This document shows, one piece after another, positions 61,266 through 64,000 of a stretch of 64,000 nt of DNA. Below the pieces are notes generated by a model. It was not told the DNA's origin and did no database searches. It saw only the letters and a list, made by a program, of their open reading frames with translations. This DNA comes from Clostridia bacterium (GTDB taxonomy: Bacteria; Bacillota; Clostridia; Christensenellales; Aristaeellaceae). The position numbers and the translations under genes were made by a program. Every line of letters begins with the position of its first letter. Positions within the stretch are counted from its first letter, which is position 1. Location of the stretch: contig JAGBDE010000008.1 in NCBI GenBank assembly GCA_017937655.1, positions 16,773-80,772 of the forward strand, in the 5' to 3' direction.

Positions 61266-62234
61266 TTACTTCACTCCTTTCAGATATTCGATGACTTGTT
61301 GTGCTAATGCATATGCGAAGAGCGGAGGGACTGCATTGCCGATTTGTGTGTATTGGCTCTCTTCAGATCCACAAAACTCGAACCAATCTGGAAAACTTTG
61401 AAGGCGAGCCGCCTCTCTTACCGTGATTCTGCGCCGACGTCCATCCGGTAGTTTAATACGGTGCATATCACTGGTAGCGCCGGCTAAATTTCTACAAGTA
61501 AGCGTCCGAGCTGGGCGATCTAAATGTAAATCACGAGGATTCTTACACTTGGATGCAGCTTCATATTTAGCAATATACTCATCCATAGCAGGAGTAAGAA
61601 AGGCTGCATTTTCGGGTATCTCAAATGCTAATGCACCAAGAGCTTCGCCTGCGGTGATTTTATAGTCACGAGGCAATGGAAATTGAAAACCTCCGTGATG
61701 GCCCACAATCACAAGACGTTCGCGGTTCTGAGGTACATCATACTTAACTATTTGGAATACTTGATATTCTACTTCATATCCAAGGGAACGAAATTGTTCC
61801 ATAATCGAATCGAAGTATTCTTTGTTTTGTTCAGGAAGGCCTTTTACATTTTCACATACCCAAATTTGGGGGTGAATACGGCGAACTGCTTCAATAAAGG
61901 CGGGAAAGCCGTTTCGTTCATCATCCTTACCTGTTTGCTTTCCACGACGACTAAATGGTTGACAGGGGGGACCTCCAATAATAATGTCAACTTGTGGAAA
62001 TGGTGTTTCCGTTGTGATTTTTTCCTGATGGCATTCCGAATGTAGATTGTGTCGATAGCTAAGGCAACAATCTTCTACCATTTCATAACCAATAGTATTA
62101 ATGCCTGCTGCTTCGAAGCCTAATGAAAGACCACCACACCCAGCAAAAAGATCAATAGCAAGATAGGGCTGTTCGTTTGGTATTTGAATTGTATCATTAA
62201 GATACTCAATATAGTCTTCGTAACTTCTTGCCAT
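61266..62234 (-). CDS. DNA cytosine-C5 methyltransferase
   Basis: 322 residues from ATG 62234 (GAGGG upstream). Motif I AIDLFAGCGGLSLGFEAAG, IV GGPPCQPFSRRG with catalytic Cys 91, VI VCENVKGL, VIII QNRERLVIVG and IX/X RRITVREAARLQSFP, QIGNAVPP. It uses S-adenosylmethionine to modify the same sequence the endonuclease cuts. First gene of the restriction operon; own promoter. A C5 enzyme paired with a BsuBI-family nuclease is unusual because the best-known members pair with adenine methylases. Confidence 0.93.
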   Translation of the reverse strand: MARSYEDYIEYLNDTIQIPNEQPYLAIDLFAGCGGLSLGFEAAGINTIGYEMVEDCCLSYRHNLHSECHQEKITTETPFPQVDIIIGGPPCQPFSRRGKQTGKDDERNGFPAFIEAVRRIHPQIWVCENVKGLPEQNKEYFDSIMEQFRSLGYEVEYQVFQIVKYDVPQNRERLVIVGHHGGFQFPLPRDYKITAGEALGALAFEIPENAAFLTPAMDEYIAKYEAASKCKNPRDLHLDRPARTLTCRNLAGATSDMHRIKLPDGRRRRITVREAARLQSFPDWFEFCGSEESQYTQIGNAVPPLFAYALAQQVIEYLKGVK

Positions 62235-62370
62235 AAAAATCCCTCGTTTACGTTGTGCAAGTCTATACTGCATACATTAGAGTAGTACAGCGAATTAGTG
62301 TTGTGATCAATAGTGCTCTTTATGTGAGGTGAATTCAATATGACATAAAAGAGCAAAATAACCCAACTAT

Positions 62371-62399
62371 AGTATAGCACAACCGTTGAAACAGAACAA
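62371..62399 (-). promoter_or_regulatory. Promoter of the restriction operon
   Basis: TTGTTC (62399-62394), 17-base spacer, TATACT (62376-62371). Confidence 0.55.
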
Positions 62400-62443
62400 G
62401 AATTGTTGTGTTTGTAGAAGCGTTCTCCTGTTGACTATAATGA

Positions 62444-62908
62444 TTAACTTGGCTCTGAATAGGACGAATGATTGGAAAGATGTGTGACACTTTTTTGCCC
62501 CCGTGCTATTTCCACCACCTTCCGCGCATTACTCCCCGGCTGCCACGCATACGCAATCAGATACCCTGAATGCTTCACAGCATACTGATTCGCCCTGACG
62601 ATCGCCAACCGCTTCGGTACCGTTTCCTGCCCTTCCGGATACAACGATCCGTCAAATCCGTCAGGCAGCTCAACCTTCCTTTCACCCGGATGATACGGCA
62701 GCAAAAGAGTCAGCGTTACATCCGGATACTTCGCCTTCAGCTGGATCACCGCTTTGGCAGCCATCCGGTCAAAAGCGCCGTACTGCCCCACCAGAAACTC
62801 CGTAACCCCATACTGCACAATGTGTTCCTCCACGGCGTAAAGGATGGATGGATAGAGATCTGATGGTGCATCGCGGTGCCCGATAAAGAAACAACGTCGT
62901 TTATCCAT
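62444..62908 (-). CDS. SLOG-superfamily (YpsA/DUF1273-like) protein
   Basis: About 154 residues from ATG 62908; GTG 62917 is an alternative. It starts MDKRRCFFIGHRD, the GHR signature of this Rossmann-like family, and has LVGQYGAFDRMAAKAVIQLK (the GGxxGFDxxAA pattern) and TLTLLLPYHPG. SLOG proteins bind nucleotides or nucleotide-derived signals, and some act in defence. Divergently transcribed from the XRE regulator across a shared control region. Confidence 0.7.
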   Translation of the reverse strand: MDKRRCFFIGHRDAPSDLYPSILYAVEEHIVQYGVTEFLVGQYGAFDRMAAKAVIQLKAKYPDVTLTLLLPYHPGERKVELPDGFDGSLYPEGQETVPKRLAIVRANQYAVKHSGYLIAYAWQPGSNARKVVEIARGQKSVTHLSNHSSYSEPS

Positions 62909-62943
62909 ATTCTCCACACTTGCTACTTTTATTTATCGTATAA

Positions 62944-62972
62944 ATTATACGTTCAAAATGATTAAGTTGCAA
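62944..62972 (-). promoter_or_regulatory. Promoter of the SLOG gene
   Basis: TTGCAA (62972-62967), 17-base spacer, TATAAT (62949-62944). Confidence 0.75.
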
Positions 62973-62975
62973 CGA

Positions 62976-63001
62976 TTCTTCGAATTATAATCTACGAAGA
63001 A
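62976..63001. promoter_or_regulatory. Inverted-repeat operator over the XRE promoter
   Basis: TTCTTCG (62976-62982) and CGAAGAA (62995-63001) flank TATAAT (62986-62991), the likely -10 of the XRE gene. A repressor dimer bound here would block that promoter and sit just upstream of the SLOG promoter; autoregulation by the XRE protein is the simplest reading. Confidence 0.5.
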
Positions 63002-63022
63002 CGCAATTAGAGGGTGAGTGCT

Positions 63023-63328
63023 GTGAAGGATATACTGACGACCATTACCACATATCGTGAACAGCGAGGATGGACGGAGTATCAGCTGGCTGAGGAATCC
63101 GGCCTGCCCCAATCCACGATTTCATCCTGGTACCGCAAGAAGATGATCCCCACGGTTCCATCACTGGAGAAAATCTGCACCGCTTTCGGGATCACGCTGT
63201 CCCAGTTGTTTGCCGAGGGTGACGAGCCTGTATCCCTGACCGCCTCCCAGCGTAAGCTGCTGGAAAACTGGTCGAAGCTGGATGAGGAACGGCAGGCTGT
63301 TGTCTTTGCCCTGATCGAGAAAATGTAA
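63023..63328 (+). CDS. XRE-family transcriptional regulator
   Basis: 101 residues from GTG 63023 with AGGGTG upstream (63014 is an alternative GTG). HTH_3 fold: ITTYREQRGWTEYQLAEESG then LPQSTISSWYRKKMIPTVPS (recognition helix) and ICTAFGITLSQLFAEGDEP, followed by a short helical tail (LDEERQAVVFALIEKM). The target is probably the inverted repeat in its own promoter. Confidence 0.85.
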   Translation: MKDILTTITTYREQRGWTEYQLAEESGLPQSTISSWYRKKMIPTVPSLEKICTAFGITLSQLFAEGDEPVSLTASQRKLLENWSKLDEERQAVVFALIEKM

Positions 63329-63335
63329 AAAAGAC

Positions 63336-63376
63336 CGCCGGTATCAGCGATTGATGTGCTGATACCGGCGGTTCTT
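63336..63376 (+). terminator. Terminator of the XRE gene
   Basis: CCGCCGGTATCAGC pairs perfectly with GCTGATACCGGCGG around a nine-base loop, followed by TTCTT. Confidence 0.85.
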
Positions 63377-63631
63377 CGTACTTCGGCAATGTTCTGTTTC
63401 AGTTATTTCCCAAGTTTCACCGCTCTGGTGAAACGGCTGAAGAATTTGATCGAACAAAGGCTCCTTGCGATTCTAATCAAAAATGTGATTCTAATCATTT
63501 TTGTGATTAGATTATTAGATTCGTTGTTAGAATCCCCACGTTTTTCAGTATCCAGATCTGGAAAAAGACGATCATGATCTTCGCAACCGTTTTCATTTTG
63601 GAAACAGTTGGTCTTGATGTCTGTATATCAA
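63377..63631. other. Unassigned AT-rich stretch with short repeats
   Basis: About 250 bases without a supportable gene. Near-repeats of GATTCTAATCA and TTTTTGTGATT occur at 63470-63520. Short open frames here lack ribosome sites. Confidence 0.3.
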
Positions 63632-63660
63632 AAAGCCGCCGGGAACACTCCCAGCGGCTT
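63632..63660 (-). terminator. Terminator near the right edge
   Basis: GCCGC and GCGGC flank an inner TGGGA/TCCCG stem, with TTTTT on the minus strand. It probably ends the transcript of the TnpV-like gene or a lost neighbour. Confidence 0.65.
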
Positions 63661-63797
63661 CTGCCAATAAAAGTCCCGCCTTGGTCCGCATTGTCAAAGA
63701 CACTAAGCGTGGTGGGTTCAATCATCTTGATTCTATGCTAATGACCCCGAATCGTCAAGGATTATTCATCAAGAAGCATAATCAATATTCATTGTGG

Positions 63798-64000
63798 TTA
63801 TTCAAACAGCATCTCCTCCACCCCCTCCCGCGCCCGTGCGTCAATCCCATTCATCCTCCGTACCCACTCCATCATATCCATCTCCTTCAGCCCCTCAGAA
63901 ACCCCTTCGGCCTCCTTCATCTGCCGTACCAGAACCTCATACCGCTCCTGAGCCTGCCGATCCACCATGCGCACATGCTCGTCCAGCTTTCCGGTCAGCA
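63798..64000 (-). CDS. TnpV-like transposon-encoded protein, C-terminal part (5' end beyond window)
   Basis: The last 67 codons read LTGKLDEHVRMVDRQAQERY, then EVLVRQMKEAEGVSEGLKEM and WVRRMNSIDA-like MEWVRRMNGIDARAREGVEE before the stop at 63798. This is the conserved C-terminal helix pair of TnpV, a small accessory protein of clostridial mobile elements. The N-terminus is outside the window. It marks the right part of the island as mobile-element DNA. GC is higher than in its neighbours. Confidence 0.7.
   Translation of the reverse strand, partial: LTGKLDEHVRMVDRQAQERYEVLVRQMKEAEGVSEGLKEMDMMEWVRRMNGIDARAREGVEEMLFE

Noticed and set aside
63470..63530. Short AT-rich near-repeats, considered as a CRISPR or iteron array
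   Set aside because: Only two or three imperfect copies, without regular spacers or an adjacent cas or rep gene.
63507..63725. A 72-codon minus-strand frame with a hydrophobic C-terminal end, considered as a small toxin
   Set aside because: It runs through a terminator hairpin, has no ribosome site, and does not match known small-toxin patterns.

Overview
The window reads as chromosome of a GC-rich, Gram-positive-type anaerobe of the Clostridia, probably a gut or rumen commensal. The pointers are strong AGGAGG ribosome sites, a cobalamin riboswitch, two T-box leaders, intrinsic terminators after most operons, and many genes for plant-polysaccharide and oligosaccharide use. Christensenellales-like relatives are a guess from the style of the secreted proteins; no rRNA is present to settle it. 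No tRNA, rRNA or CRISPR array was seen.

Positions 1-4900 (minus strand) form a cobalamin-riboswitch operon: a small homing-endonuclease-repeat protein, a secreted dockerin-like protein, a membrane protein built like vertebrate intrinsic factor (alpha toroid plus transcobalamin-like C-terminal domain), and the EcfT and fused EcfA subunits of an ECF transporter. Positions 4907-12660 hold an esterase with a four-repeat SH3-like secreted protein, then alpha-galactosidase, a phosphodiester-glycosidase-like secreted protein and a flavin-reductase-like protein, and on the other strand a GH51 arabinofuranosidase followed by a tiny membrane-peptide ORF. Positions 12700-22600 are an oligopeptide ABC operon (binding protein, two permeases, fused ATPase) continuing into an amidohydrolase, an M20 hydrolase and alanine racemase. 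A MATE exporter follows.

Positions 24100-34850 carry a sugar-catabolic set (xylose-isomerase-like protein, PfkB kinase, class II aldolase, GH18, YjbR), then cytidine deaminase, a DUF1349 protein and a secreted GH13 enzyme, facing a GH53 galactanase operon across overlapping divergent promoters. Positions 34860-40370 are a carbohydrate ABC operon whose binding protein ends in a starch-binding-like domain.

Positions 40370-47420 are the most interesting metabolic locus. Two T-box leaders, whose specifiers I tentatively read as Ile and Leu, control two unusual acyl-CoA-synthetase fusions (XRE-cupin-ligase and TIM-barrel-ligase) and an ACT-ACT-metallo-beta-lactamase protein. I infer activation of branched short-chain acids for branched-chain amino acid synthesis. 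Three zinc-ribbon/SHOCT genes and a secreted esterase follow.

From about 51935 to the right edge the base composition turns AT-rich and the content becomes an accessory/defence island: a sigma-like fragment pair, a 1117-residue STAND-type NTPase, a degenerate RecG/AlbA-family gene, a TIR-like protein, a cytosine-C5 methyltransferase with a BsuBI/PstI-type endonuclease and a RES-domain protein, a SLOG-family protein divergent from an XRE regulator, and a TnpV-like transposon remnant at the edge. These look like anti-phage or anti-plasmid functions carried by mobile DNA.
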